DNA of 32,268 bases from Methanothrix harundinacea (GCA_001509375.1 LGFT01000031.1:1-32268); one strand, 5' to 3'. Numbered from the stretch's first letter, positions 14,567 through 23,682 are shown. The notes: generated from the letters alone by a model not told the origin. Program-made: numbers and translations.

Positions 14567-17176
14567 ATGCTCAATCACTTCATCAGCAGGCGAGCCTTTA
14601 AAGTCTGGTTTGCGATCGCGATCGCCCTAGTTTCGATGGCCGGGCTATTCTCGGGGGGTGGTGCGGCCCTGGCGGAAGATGCGTCCCGATATGAGCTTCC
14701 TTTATCGACGGAAGATATCGATAACTTTGAAGATTTCAACTCCAAGTTGCCCCTCAGCGAGGCTTCGCTCGAACGGCTGGAGATGAACGGGTTTGTGGTT
14801 ATGAAGGATCCTTTCTCCCCTAACCGGGAGGATATCACGGCACCCTACAAGCTCCTCAAGAGGCTTGAGGTTCCGATCTTCGTGACCTCCGACACCCTCC
14901 TCCATGTATACCACATCCAGTTCGACGAGACCTTGATGGAGATCGAGGAGGAGCACTTCTATGGCGACCTGTGGACGATCAGCGAAATGATGCTGTCGAA
15001 ATCCGAGGCCGACTACAGGGCCTCTTCGGGCGAGGCGAAGGAGGCGGCGAAGATGAACGTTGCCTTCTTCTCAGTGGCGTTGAGTCTCCTTTCGCCAACG
15101 GCAGATCAGCTCTGTCCCGGGAGTGGGCGGGAGTGCGACGAGAGAAGTTATGAGGGGGGTTACCCCTACTTCAAGCCCGAAGAGCTGGAGGAGAGGAGAT
15201 TTCTGGTCCCCGCCCTGGTGAAGGAGGAGGTAGATGCAGAGCTCGCCCTGATCGAGGGGCAGTCCGGGTTTGCCAAATCGCCGATATTCGGCTACGATGA
15301 GGACTACTCCCAGTACCGGGCCCGGGGCCACTACACCCGATCCGAGCGCCTCAAAAACTACTTCAAGGCTATGATCTGGTACGGGAGGATGGGCTTTCTT
15401 CTGAAGGGCTGCGACGGCGGATGCATCGTCTCCGAAGAGGAGGCGAAAGTCCATACCCTTGCCGCGAGCATGATCGCCAGAAATCTCCTCGGCGACCCCG
15501 AATCGAAGGAGCTTTGGGACAGGATCTATAACGTAACCTCCTTCTACGTCGGATATTCCGACGACCTCGGGCCCCGCGAGTACAGCGACACCATCGACTC
15601 CCTCTTTGATGAGGATGTCTCAGCTCGAGCCCTCTCGGATTCGGACCTCGCCCTCCTCAGGGCAGAGCTCGCTAGGAAGAGATCGCCCAAGATCTACGGC
15701 GGGACAGGGGTCGACTCCCCGGCCTGCGCCGCGGAGCCGCCCTTCTCGCCGGAAGAGGCCGATCTTTGCCTCGCGGCGACGTCGGGGTTGCGGTTCATGG
15801 GGCAGCGGTTCGTTCCCGACTCCTACATATTCCAGAACCTGGTGATCCCGAAGGTCGGCGGCTATTTCGGCGAGGGCGACGCCTTCACCCTCGGTCCGTA
15901 CGGCCGCCACTTCCCGAGGGGCCTGGATCTGATGGCGATCTTGGGCTCGGAGAGGGCTGATGAAATCTTGAAAGCATTGAACGACTCAAGCTACCAGAAC
16001 TACTCGTCCCAGAAGGCAGAACTCCGACTGGAGTTTGACATCTTCAGCGAGGAGGAATGGCAGAAGAACCTCTACTGGTCGTGGCTTTACTCCATGATGC
16101 CCCTTCTCGAGGCGCCCGATCCAAATAGCCCCGCCTTCATGGAGACGACGGCCTGGCAGGATAAGGAGCTGACCACAGCCCTCGCCTCCTGGGCAGAGCT
16201 CCGCCACGATACAATTCTCTACGCAAAGCAGAGCTACACCCTGAAAGCCATCTCCCTTCCGCCGGAGGAGCCCGAACCGGTGGCCGGCTATGTCGAGCCC
16301 GTCCCCGAGGTTTACGGAAGGCTCCTCGATCTCGCCAGGATGAACAGGGAGGGGCTCGAAGAGGCCGGACTTCTCGACGACTCGTCCCGGAGCCGCCTGG
16401 TGAGCTTCGAGACGATCCTTTCGAGGCTTGAGGAGATATCGAGGAAAGAGCTGGACGGAGAGGAGCTGACGGAGGAGGACGTCGAGTTCATCAACGACTT
16501 CGGCGAGAGGCTTAACGGGGCGGTCGAGGGGGTCGACGACGAGTCGAAGAAGACGACGATCGTCGCCGACGTCCACACCGATCCGAACACGGGCTTGGTC
16601 CTGGAGGAAGGGGTGGGCTACGTCAGGCTCGTGGCCGTCGCCTACGACCTTCCCGGCGGCAGGGTCCTTTTAGCGGCAGGGCCCGTCTTCAGCTACTACG
16701 AGTTCAAACAGCCGATGGACGACCGGCTCACCGACGAAGCCTGGCGAGAGATGCTGGCGGACTCGCCCCCGGCGGAGCCCGAGTGGGCGGCCAGCTCCGC
16801 CGAATGGCTCTCCTATTCGATCCTGGAAGCCCCGCCAGATGAGAGGGATGTTGCCGAGGCTGGGGAGGTCGAAGAGAAATTGGTAGAAGAGGAGGAGATC
16901 AAAGCCGTTTCCGGCCAGGGCGCAGAGATCCGACTTGAGGACTTCGAGGTGAGGATCGGCTGGAACCTCTTAAGGGGATGGTACGCTGACTGCACCATCA
17001 CCCTCAGAAACTCCGGGGATGCCGAAGGGACGGCCAACGTCATCCTGGAAGATGGAGACGGAAAACTCCTCAAGGAGCTGGAGATCAAGGTCCCCTCCAA
17101 TTCCGCGGTGACCGAGAAGGCTGAGGTCGACATATCAGGAGGCAGCCGAGAGGTGAACTCAAAATTGGTGGAGTGA
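14567..17176 (+). CDS. secreted DUF3160 protein
   Basis: Large exported protein of 869 residues. A signal peptide with a twin-basic start (SRRAFKVW), a hydrophobic core and an ALA cleavage site spans about 1-37. The body, about 40-760, is a DUF3160 domain recognised from LSEASLERLEMNGFVVM, FVTSDTLLHVYHIQFDETL, LMAILGSERADEIL and the closing VADVHTDPNTGLVLEEGVGYV. Function of the family is unknown. The last 50 residues form a separate beta-sandwich-like module (NWLLRGWYADCTITLRNSGD-type, CARDB-like) after an acidic linker. No C-terminal membrane anchor is visible. It converges on the S-layer gene with a hairpin between. Very acidic overall. Confidence 0.87.
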   Translation: MLNHFISRRAFKVWFAIAIALVSMAGLFSGGGAALAEDASRYELPLSTEDIDNFEDFNSKLPLSEASLERLEMNGFVVMKDPFSPNREDITAPYKLLKRLEVPIFVTSDTLLHVYHIQFDETLMEIEEEHFYGDLWTISEMMLSKSEADYRASSGEAKEAAKMNVAFFSVALSLLSPTADQLCPGSGRECDERSYEGGYPYFKPEELEERRFLVPALVKEEVDAELALIEGQSGFAKSPIFGYDEDYSQYRARGHYTRSERLKNYFKAMIWYGRMGFLLKGCDGGCIVSEEEAKVHTLAASMIARNLLGDPESKELWDRIYNVTSFYVGYSDDLGPREYSDTIDSLFDEDVSARALSDSDLALLRAELARKRSPKIYGGTGVDSPACAAEPPFSPEEADLCLAATSGLRFMGQRFVPDSYIFQNLVIPKVGGYFGEGDAFTLGPYGRHFPRGLDLMAILGSERADEILKALNDSSYQNYSSQKAELRLEFDIFSEEEWQKNLYWSWLYSMMPLLEAPDPNSPAFMETTAWQDKELTTALASWAELRHDTILYAKQSYTLKAISLPPEEPEPVAGYVEPVPEVYGRLLDLARMNREGLEEAGLLDDSSRSRLVSFETILSRLEEISRKELDGEELTEEDVEFINDFGERLNGAVEGVDDESKKTTIVADVHTDPNTGLVLEEGVGYVRLVAVAYDLPGGRVLLAAGPVFSYYEFKQPMDDRLTDEAWREMLADSPPAEPEWAASSAEWLSYSILEAPPDERDVAEAGEVEEKLVEEEEIKAVSGQGAEIRLEDFEVRIGWNLLRGWYADCTITLRNSGDAEGTANVILEDGDGKLLKELEIKVPSNSAVTEKAEVDISGGSREVNSKLVE

Positions 17177-17179
17177 AGG

Positions 17180-17201
17180 GCGGCTCGAATGAAAGAGCCG
17201 C
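17180..17201. terminator. hairpin between convergent genes
   Basis: Perfect 7-bp stem GCGGCTC (17180-17186) with GAGCCGC (17195-17201) around an 8-nt loop, placed between the convergent DUF3160 and S-layer genes. No T-run follows it on the plus strand, so a termination role is uncertain. Confidence 0.35.
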
Positions 17202-17238
17202 TCCTTCCGCAAAAAGTTACTGGGAAGAGAGATCCGAT

Positions 17239-19158
17239 TCAGATCAGGGCTATCTCCTGGGAAGGGGTATGGGCCTTTCCCTCTGCAGTCGCCTCCCTGT
17301 AGATGTAGAACCTGAGGGGCTCCTCGGCGGAGAGAACACCCTGATCAGCAGTCTTTATGCTGATCTTTCCCATCAGGGGGACGTCTGTGCCCCTGTAGAG
17401 GTTGATCTTGTTATCCTCGTTGTTCATCATGATGATCTTGGCTTCGGTGTCCACCTTCTGGATCGTCATCCTGTCGATCTTCGTATCCACCTTGATATCG
17501 AGAGGGTCGTCGGAGATCTGCCAGACGCCATCGACTGTGGCAATCCTCTCATCGCCGCTGACGTAGACGTTTTTGAAGTGGACGGCTATCGTCACGATCT
17601 TTTCGGCGTCGCCCATCTTAATATTGTAGGTGTAGGTCTTATCCTGGACCGTTGCGCCGTTCTTGGAGGGCTCCACCATCCCTGTATCAACGGACCGGCC
17701 GTCCTTCTGGAGTTCGAGGCTGACCTTGCCGCTGGGATCGACAGACTTGATCATCAGCTCGTAACCCTCGGCAAGCTTCAGAGGAGCGCTGGAGGTGATG
17801 CTCCTCTCCTCGTCGTCGTCGATCAGGACCCGGCTTAGGAGCTCGGCGGCCATCAGGTTAGGGTCGGCGGAGTCGTCGTACAGGTAAGCCCAATCTCCCT
17901 CGACGTAGGCCGCGAAGTACTCCTCAGCCAAAAAGCCGATGGTCCAGTATTTGCCCCACTCCTCGAAGTCGAAGTCTTTCATCTGGCCCGAGGTCGTATA
18001 GACGACCCCGTCGGGCTCCTCGAGGGCGTTGCCGTAGATGGTCATGATGATCTTCTCGTTGCCGAGGTTGTCGTCTATGTCGTAGTAGAAGCCAGCGAAG
18101 TTGGCGGGATCCCATACGGTCATGCCGCTGTCGACCACCTCGGAGATGCTTCCCCTGATCTCGTAGGTACCGGGATCGGTGATCTCCTTGTAGACGTAGA
18201 ACCTGAGGGGCACTTCAGCGCTGATCTCGTCCTGGTCGGCGGTCTTTATGCCGATATCTCCCATCAGAGGGATCTCCCTGTTCCTGCTCAGGATGACCCG
18301 GTTGTCTTCGTTGATCATGAAGATCAGCATCGAGTCGGGGTCCACCGTCGCAACTCTCATCTTGCCGAAGGATGCGTCCTCTTCGATGCTGACGAGCGCA
18401 TCGGAGATCTGCCAGATGCCGTCGACCACGGCGGCGTCCTGGAGGCCCGTCTCTGTGCCGTGAAAGACGGGTCCCTTGAAGTGGACGGCTATGACCGCAA
18501 CCCCACGCGAAATTCCGAGATCCTTGGTGTAGATATAGGTCTTGTCGGCGATGGTGGCGCCGTCCTTCGACGGGGCTATCAGGTTGGAGTCGACGACCTC
18601 GCCGTCCTTGCTCAGCTCAAGCCAGACGGACCCATAGGCGTCGATCCCCTTGATCGCCAGCTCGTACCCCTCGGCGAGCTGGAGGGGCGCGTCTTTTGTG
18701 ATGGTCCCCTCCTGGTCGTCGTCGATGAGGATCTTCGATAGCTGCTCGCCTGCCATCAGGTTAACGTCTTCTGATCTGTCATAAAGGTAAGGATAGTAAC
18801 CGTCATCGTACGAATCCTCGGCGTATCCTGCGAAGTGCTCCTCTCCCAAAAAGGAGATGGTCCAGTACGTGCCCCACTCCTCGAAGTCGAAATAGGCTTG
18901 CTGGGCCGTCGTTTCGTAGACGACCCCCATCGGCTCGTCGAGGGAGCCATCGGTGATCGTCAGGGTCAGCGTCTCGGTGCCGATGTTCTCGTCGGCGTCG
19001 TAGCCGAATCCTGCAAACTCTTGTGGGCCCCACGTATAAGTCGCGCCGTCCTCGACGACTGCAACGGTGCTTCGAAGCTCCACCCCTTCAGTGGCGCTGG
19101 CGACGGTCGTCATGGAAAGAAGGATCATGACGAAGTTTATGAACGTTGGAGTTCTCAT
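17239..19158 (-). CDS. S-layer protein with two duplicated domains (methanosarcinal type, DUF1608)
   Basis: Exported protein of 639 residues. A signal peptide covers about 1-22 (cleavage near ASA-TEG). Two copies of the methanosarcinal S-layer duplication domain follow, about 25-320 and 330-625. Paired motifs confirm the duplication: EFAGFGYDADENIGTETL with NFAGFYYDIDDNLGNEKI, YFDFEEWGTYWTISFLGEEHFAGY with DFDFEEWGKYWTIGFLAEEYFAAY, and PLRFYVYKE with PLRFYIYRE. Known S-layer members go on to a Thr-rich stalk and a C-terminal transmembrane helix. Here the protein stops 14 residues after the second domain, so it lacks its own anchor and is likely a secreted or accessory shell protein. TATA spacing suggests a leaderless transcript. 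Highly acidic. Confidence 0.88.
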   Translation of the reverse strand: MRTPTFINFVMILLSMTTVASATEGVELRSTVAVVEDGATYTWGPQEFAGFGYDADENIGTETLTLTITDGSLDEPMGVVYETTAQQAYFDFEEWGTYWTISFLGEEHFAGYAEDSYDDGYYPYLYDRSEDVNLMAGEQLSKILIDDDQEGTITKDAPLQLAEGYELAIKGIDAYGSVWLELSKDGEVVDSNLIAPSKDGATIADKTYIYTKDLGISRGVAVIAVHFKGPVFHGTETGLQDAAVVDGIWQISDALVSIEEDASFGKMRVATVDPDSMLIFMINEDNRVILSRNREIPLMGDIGIKTADQDEISAEVPLRFYVYKEITDPGTYEIRGSISEVVDSGMTVWDPANFAGFYYDIDDNLGNEKIIMTIYGNALEEPDGVVYTTSGQMKDFDFEEWGKYWTIGFLAEEYFAAYVEGDWAYLYDDSADPNLMAAELLSRVLIDDDEERSITSSAPLKLAEGYELMIKSVDPSGKVSLELQKDGRSVDTGMVEPSKNGATVQDKTYTYNIKMGDAEKIVTIAVHFKNVYVSGDERIATVDGVWQISDDPLDIKVDTKIDRMTIQKVDTEAKIIMMNNEDNKINLYRGTDVPLMGKISIKTADQGVLSAEEPLRFYIYREATAEGKAHTPSQEIALI

Positions 19159-19180
19159 GGTAACGTAAATTATTTACTAA

Positions 19181-19190
19181 CTATAAAGCA
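19181..19190 (-). promoter_or_regulatory. TATA box for the S-layer gene (leaderless)
   Basis: TGCTTTATAG on the minus strand is centred about 26 bases before ATG 19158, so transcription should begin at or within a few bases of the start codon. No ribosome binding site is present. Confidence 0.5.
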
Positions 19191-19281
19191 GATTTGGTGT
19201 GCTTCATGCTGGGAGAATAGTTTTAATCTCTGAGTATTATTTTTAACGAATACCCACAGCTCTGGGAAGGAACGACGCGCT

Positions 19282-20085
19282 TCAAAGAACACCGTAGCTT
19301 TGGACATGCTCCCAGGCCCTCTGGAGGGCTGAAGCCCCCTCTCCTTTAGCGTAGATCGAGGCGTCCATCCGGCCGTAGAGCTCTCGATCCTCTCCGACGG
19401 GGCAAACCTTGATGCATACTCCACAGGGCGAGATCCCCCTCCGGTTCAGCTCGGCGCTGTGGGCTGCGCAGGCCGACTTGTCGGTGAGGCCCTCAGGGTA
19501 GTCTCTTTCGTCTAAGGCGTGGGCAGGGCACATCCGGACACACCGCATGCATCGGGTGCACAGCTCTTCCTTCATCACCGGGTCTGAGGGGAGCTCTGCT
19601 GCTGTGAAGATGGAGCCGAAGCGTACCCGAGGGCCAAACTTTGTCGTCAGAAGTACGTTGTTCACCCCGAAAGACCCAAGCCCGGCTAGATAAGCAGCGT
19701 GCCGATGGCTGAAGAAGGCGACTGGGTTTTTCAGCAGAGTCTTGACATCAGCGTATCCGTCTCTGGGCACGAAGACGGATGGGTATCCCTTCTCGGAGAG
19801 TAAGTTTGAGAGCCGATAGGTGTACTGGTCGAGGAGGATGTTCACAGTCCTGTAAAGCTCCCGGTACCAGATAGACGGTGATGTCTCCAGGACAGGAAGG
19901 GAGATCGGAAGCCCGATGACTACCACCGACTTCGCCTCGGGGTATATCGACTGGGGCCAGAACTCCTCGGGAATCCAGGGCTCAAAGGGGGGATTTGCCC
20001 AACGGTCGACGCTGGCGACCCCCAACATAGGGATCTCCATCTGACGGCACCTTTCCATGAGGACTCGTTTCAGATCATCGCTCAT
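19282..20085 (-). CDS. QueG-like iron-sulfur protein (4Fe-4S double cluster)
   Basis: Soluble protein of 267 residues resembling epoxyqueuosine reductase and reductive-dehalogenase-like proteins. The N-terminal half has SVVVIGLPI (about 53-61) and HAAYLAGLGSFGVNNVLLTTKFGPRVRFGSI (about 129-159), typical of that family. The C-terminal half has cluster motifs C176-x2-C179-x2-C182-x3-C186P and C221-x2-C224-x3-C228P, with Cys206 as a possible extra ligand. Archaeal members of unknown role are common in methanogens and need not act on queuosine, because archaea use archaeosine. TATA-like CTTTTATC at 20118-20111 fits a leaderless start at ATG 20085. Read divergently from the SDR gene. Confidence 0.78.
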   Translation of the reverse strand: MSDDLKRVLMERCRQMEIPMLGVASVDRWANPPFEPWIPEEFWPQSIYPEAKSVVVIGLPISLPVLETSPSIWYRELYRTVNILLDQYTYRLSNLLSEKGYPSVFVPRDGYADVKTLLKNPVAFFSHRHAAYLAGLGSFGVNNVLLTTKFGPRVRFGSIFTAAELPSDPVMKEELCTRCMRCVRMCPAHALDERDYPEGLTDKSACAAHSAELNRRGISPCGVCIKVCPVGEDRELYGRMDASIYAKGEGASALQRAWEHVQSYGVL

Positions 20086-20227
20086 GGTAGATACTATATT
20101 CGGTGGTGGTGATAAAAGGATCTACTGCTGGGGCTCCGCCTGCCCCGTATCGCCTCTTCTACTTCTTCACAAGGGTGGCAATGAAAGGCAGCCATCTACT
20201 GCTGCAGTCTCAACTCCTCAGTATCTG

Positions 20228-20236
20228 CTATATATT
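20228..20236 (+). promoter_or_regulatory. TATA box for the SDR gene (leaderless)
   Basis: CTATATATT is centred about 28 bases before ATG 20260. No ribosome binding site lies between them, so a leaderless message is expected. Confidence 0.4.
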
Positions 20237-20259
20237 GCCAGTCGTTATAACGAAGATAG

Positions 20260-21060
20260 ATGGCGCATATGGATCTATGCAGAGAGGGCCGGTTTATCGG
20301 CAAGACCGTGATCGTCACGGGAGGCGGGACCGGAATCGGAAAGCGGGTTGCCAAAGACCTTTACGATGAAGGAGCCTCCGTTCACATCCTCGGACGGAGG
20401 CTCGAGAAGCTTCTCGAAGCCAGAAGAGACGCATCCGACCCCACCGCCTCTGACGATGGCAGGTTCTTCTGCTACGAATGCGATGTCTCCGATGACCGCC
20501 GGGTCGGGGAGGTATTCGATCAGATCAAGGACTCGACCGGGCACGCATACGGTCTTGTGAACAACGCTGCCATCAACCCCTCCCGAAACGAGATCACAGA
20601 GACGGAGCTCGAAGACTGGAGGGCGACCCTGGAGGTGAACCTCACGGGGGCCTTCAACTGCTCCAAGGCCGCGGTCGAGCAGATGCTCGAAGGCGGCGGG
20701 GGAAGCATCGTCAACATATCATCGGTCGGCGGGCTGAAGGCGTTTCGGACCCGGACCTCCTACAACGCGAGCAAGTTCGGGATGATCGGCCTCACCGAGT
20801 CTCTCGCCCTCGACTACGCCCGAGAGAATATCCGGGCGAACGCCGTCTGTCCCGGCTACGTCGCCACCGAGCTTACCGCCCCACTATTCGAGAAGATGGG
20901 CGAGGAGAAGTTCGGGGCTCTGGTGGGAGCTCACGCCATGGGTCGGCTGGGGAGGCCAGAGGAGGTATCCAGAGCTGTGCTTTTCCTCCTATCGGAGGAG
21001 GCGAGCTTCATCACCGGGGTCGCACTCCCCGTAGACGGCGGGTATCTCCTCAAGGGATGA
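20260..21060 (+). CDS. short-chain dehydrogenase/reductase (FabG-like SDR)
   Basis: Classical SDR of 266 residues. TGGGTGIG at 20-27 binds the nucleotide, GRR at about 45-47 follows strand 2 and suggests NADP preference, and NNAAIN is at 101-106. The catalytic set is Ser154/155 (NISSVGG), Tyr168 and Lys172 (YNASK). The C-terminal AVLFLLSEEASFITGVALPVDGGY is typical of 3-oxoacyl-ACP-reductase-like and sugar/alcohol dehydrogenases. Substrate cannot be told. ATG 20260 is preferred from TATA spacing; ATG 20269 is possible. It stands alone, with 166 unremarkable bases before the Ogg gene. Confidence 0.92.
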   Translation: MAHMDLCREGRFIGKTVIVTGGGTGIGKRVAKDLYDEGASVHILGRRLEKLLEARRDASDPTASDDGRFFCYECDVSDDRRVGEVFDQIKDSTGHAYGLVNNAAINPSRNEITETELEDWRATLEVNLTGAFNCSKAAVEQMLEGGGGSIVNISSVGGLKAFRTRTSYNASKFGMIGLTESLALDYARENIRANAVCPGYVATELTAPLFEKMGEEKFGALVGAHAMGRLGRPEEVSRAVLFLLSEEASFITGVALPVDGGYLLKG

Positions 21061-21226
21061 GCTGCCAAATTTCGAAGAAACTCCTGGCCCATTCATGGAT
21101 AGTTTTTACCATGAAAGCATATGCGGGCGCCCGGACGCTAGTAGTAAGCAAACCACTGATTCCAAATCCGTCAGAATTCAGCCTATTCCGACATCGTCTT
21201 ATCGCCCGACGGCCATCTCGTCTCCG

Positions 21227-21877
21227 ATGAATCCCGATAAGATCGATGAGATCCTCGCCTTCCATCGGTATCAGAAGGATAAGATCGAAGCCCGCCTCGC
21301 CGACTTCAGGCGAATCTGGGCCGAGGGCAAAGACCGCGACCTATTTGCCGAGCTCGCTTTCTGCATCCTCACCCCTCAATCCCGGGCGAGAACCTGCTGG
21401 CCCGCCATCGAGAGGCTCAGAAGATGCGGCCTCCTCTTCGAGGGCACCGCCGAGGAGATCCGGGGTGAGCTTAAAAACGTCCGCTTCAGGGAGAGGAAGG
21501 CGAGCTACATCGTCTCGGCCCGAAATCAGTTCACGAAGGAAGGTCAGCTCTCGGTCAGATCCATCCTTGGAGGGTTCTCCAACCCCTTCGCGGCCCGGGA
21601 GTGGCTCGTCGAGAACGTCCTGGGCCTCGGGTACAAGGAGGCGGGCCACTTTCTCCGAAACATCGGGCTCGGTGAGGATCTCGCCATCCTCGACCGCCAC
21701 ATCCTCAAAAACCTGGCGATCCTGGGCGTCATCGACGAGGCCCCGGCCTCCCTCACCAAAAAGAGGTACCTGGATATCGAAAAGAAGATGATCGCCTTCT
21801 CGAAGGAGGTGGGGATCCCCATGAGCCACCTGGACCTTCTCCTCTGGTCCAAGGAGACGGGCGAGATCTTCAAATGA
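21227..21877 (+). CDS. ogg: N-glycosylase/DNA lyase, archaeal Ogg2 type
   Basis: HhH-GPD DNA-repair glycosylase of 216 residues that removes 8-oxoguanine and cuts the abasic site. The helix-hairpin-helix VLGLGYKEAGHFLRNIG carries catalytic Lys137, and LAILDRHIL carries catalytic Asp156. The N-terminal helical part (ELAFCILTPQSRAR) and the C-terminal SHLDLLLWSKETGEIFK match the short Ogg2 class of methanogens (about 205-215 residues). The frame is open 44 codons further upstream, but that extension is low-complexity and lacks homology features, so ATG 21227 is chosen. Its 3' end overlaps the convergent DUF4130-like gene by 8 bp. Confidence 0.92.
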   Translation: MNPDKIDEILAFHRYQKDKIEARLADFRRIWAEGKDRDLFAELAFCILTPQSRARTCWPAIERLRRCGLLFEGTAEEIRGELKNVRFRERKASYIVSARNQFTKEGQLSVRSILGGFSNPFAAREWLVENVLGLGYKEAGHFLRNIGLGEDLAILDRHILKNLAILGVIDEAPASLTKKRYLDIEKKMIAFSKEVGIPMSHLDLLLWSKETGEIFK

Positions 21878-22505
21878 AGTCTCCGAGCCTCTTGTTCCCT
21901 CGCCCCCTCTCCGTCTCCATCCCCGCTGACCTCTCGGCACACCTGGAGATCCGCCCTCCAAAGGGCCTTCTGCCGTCTTTTCGGGGCTCGTCCTGGCTTC
22001 GATAGTAGACCTCCCAGAGGTCGGTGACGCCGCCATCGGCATCGTCTTCGTCCATTTCGTCCTCTTTCTCGCCCTTGCCCTCGCCGGCTCCGACGTCCAT
22101 GAAGCGGCCGAGCTCTTCGAGGGCGGACGCGACCCCATCGCCCCGGGAGCGGAGAAAGCCGGACTCGGTCCTGAAGGAGGACCAGGACCTCCATTCGTCT
22201 CCCAGGAGGATGATCGTCCCCGGAAACCTCTTCGCCAAGAAGTCGGCGACCTCAAACCCGATCTCGTGGTCGGGGCTCATCCGGCCCCAGAGGACCTTTT
22301 TTCCTCGGGGCTTAAGCCTCACAAACCCCCTCATCCGATGGATCTCACCCTGGACCGCGTATATCATCCCCCTGATGCGGAGAACCTCCGGGTCCGTCGA
22401 GGTCTCCACCTCCAGGGGTGTGAGGCTTCTAGCTCTCTCGATCATCTGGTCGTCGCTATCTCTGTGGGCTGAGAGAAGCTCGACGAAGTCTTCGGGGGTT
22501 CTCAT
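21870..22505 (-). CDS. DUF4130-like protein paired with the DNA-repair radical SAM gene
   Basis: Protein of 211 residues. The central region GEIHRMRGFVRLKPRGKK (about 56-73), then MSPDHEIGFEVADFLAKRFPG, matches the pattern of DUF4130/TIGR03915. In bacteria that family is encoded next to a radical SAM protein and is sometimes fused to a uracil-DNA-glycosylase-like domain. The C-terminal third is an acidic low-complexity linker (GKGEKEDEMDEDDADGG) followed by an Arg-rich tail and is not conserved-looking. ATG 22505 overlaps the radical SAM stop (ATGA), indicating coupling. An upstream ATG at 22535 is less likely. Biochemical role is unknown; a DNA-repair role is inferred from partners. Confidence 0.75.
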   Translation of the reverse strand: MRTPEDFVELLSAHRDSDDQMIERARSLTPLEVETSTDPEVLRIRGMIYAVQGEIHRMRGFVRLKPRGKKVLWGRMSPDHEIGFEVADFLAKRFPGTIILLGDEWRSWSSFRTESGFLRSRGDGVASALEELGRFMDVGAGEGKGEKEDEMDEDDADGGVTDLWEVYYRSQDEPRKDGRRPFGGRISRCAERSAGMETERGRGNKRLGDFI

Positions 22506-23668
22506 CTGATCCACCGATCCAGGGTAGTGCTGCATTTGCCGTCGATCTTGAGGAAGGGACCCGCCCGGCGTACCACGACCCCCAAAGCCGCAAGGTCCCT
22601 CATCCTCTCGATCCTCTTTTCTTTTCGGAGGAGGGAGATCCTTCGGGCGCTCTTCGGTCCGATCCCCGGCACCCTGATCAATTCACTGAAGGAGGCCGAG
22701 TTCGGGTCGATCGGCGAGTCGAAGAAGTTCACGGCTATCGCCATCTTAGGATCGCCATTTCGGAGGAAGCCGTCGTCGTCGAAGGCCACGAGGATCTCCT
22801 CTCTCTTTAGCCCGTAGACTCGATGGAGCCAGTCGACCTGATAGAGACGGTGCTCCCTCCAGCTCTGCTCCTTCTCCTTTCCCTCGAAGGTTGTCCCCGC
22901 CACGGGCCGAAAGGCCGAGAAGTATACCCTCCTCAGGTTCATCGTCTCATACTCGAAGAAGAGCCGATCGAAGATCTCCCGGTCGCTCTCCTCGGCAGCC
23001 CCAACCACCATCTGGGTGGTCTGGCCCGCGGGAAGGTCCACCCTCCCCGATAGTTCTTTCACGTACCTCTGCCTCGCCAGGATGTCCCTCTCGTAATCCT
23101 TCGACGGGCACAGATCCGCCAACCTGGACTTCGACGGCGCCTCCAGGTTCACACTAACCCTGTCCGCCAGCTCCATCGCCTCCCTCACGTGCTCCTTCGA
23201 CGAGCCGGGGAGGATCTTCAGGTGGACGTAGCCCCGGAACCGGTGGATGCCTCTCAGAAGCCTCACCGTCTCGATCATCTCCTCCATCGTCTCGTTCTCA
23301 TCTCTGCCGATCCCCGAGCTCAAAAATAGCCCCTCGATCCGATTTGATCGATAGAGTCCGACGGTGATCCTCGCCAGCTCCTCGGGCGAGTAGGAGAAAG
23401 TCCTCGCGCTGCCTCTGCTATTCCGGGAGTTGGTGCAGTACCTGCAGTCCAAGGGGCAGGCGTTGGTGTAGAGGGTTTTGAAGAGGCTGACGCACCTTCC
23501 GTTGCCGGTGAAAGAGTGGCAGAGGCCTCCTCTCAGGACGTCGCCGATCCCATGGGACCCCTCGACCTTCCTCTTCGTCGAGGTGGAAGAGCAGAGGTCG
23601 TACTTGGTTCCCCTCCCCAGGGCATCGACCTTGGCTGGATCGATCTTCAGGCCCGGGAGGGGTCCCAA
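22502..23668 (-). CDS. putative DNA modification/repair radical SAM protein with HhH domain
   Basis: About 388 residues. The radical SAM motif C71-PLD-C75-RY-C78 is preceded by the family motif KYDLCSS and CHSFTGNGRCVSLFKTLYTNA. The C-terminus carries a helix-hairpin-helix (SELIRVPGIGPKSARRISLL), indicating DNA contact. This matches the radical SAM family linked to uracil-DNA-glycosylase-type proteins (TIGR03916). The frame extends to ATG 23749, but those codons lie inside the end of the transposase gene. TTG 23668 is the first start outside it, gives a family-like N-terminus (about 20 residues before KYDLC) and has AGG nine bases upstream. The native start may have been lost to the insertion. 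Confidence 0.87.
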   Translation of the reverse strand: MGPLPGLKIDPAKVDALGRGTKYDLCSSTSTKRKVEGSHGIGDVLRGGLCHSFTGNGRCVSLFKTLYTNACPLDCRYCTNSRNSRGSARTFSYSPEELARITVGLYRSNRIEGLFLSSGIGRDENETMEEMIETVRLLRGIHRFRGYVHLKILPGSSKEHVREAMELADRVSVNLEAPSKSRLADLCPSKDYERDILARQRYVKELSGRVDLPAGQTTQMVVGAAEESDREIFDRLFFEYETMNLRRVYFSAFRPVAGTTFEGKEKEQSWREHRLYQVDWLHRVYGLKREEILVAFDDDGFLRNGDPKMAIAVNFFDSPIDPNSASFSELIRVPGIGPKSARRISLLRKEKRIERMRDLAALGVVVRRAGPFLKIDGKCSTTLDRWIR

Positions 23669-23682
23669 AGAGTCGAACCTGC

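Noticed and set aside
20120-20200. ATCTACTGCTG occurring twice between the QueG-like and SDR genes.
   Set aside because: An 11-bp direct repeat with unrelated flanks; could easily be chance.
21095-21226. N-terminal extension of the Ogg2 gene.
   Set aside because: Low-complexity Ser/Thr/Pro-rich translation without family similarity. The known short Ogg2 length fits the start at 21227.
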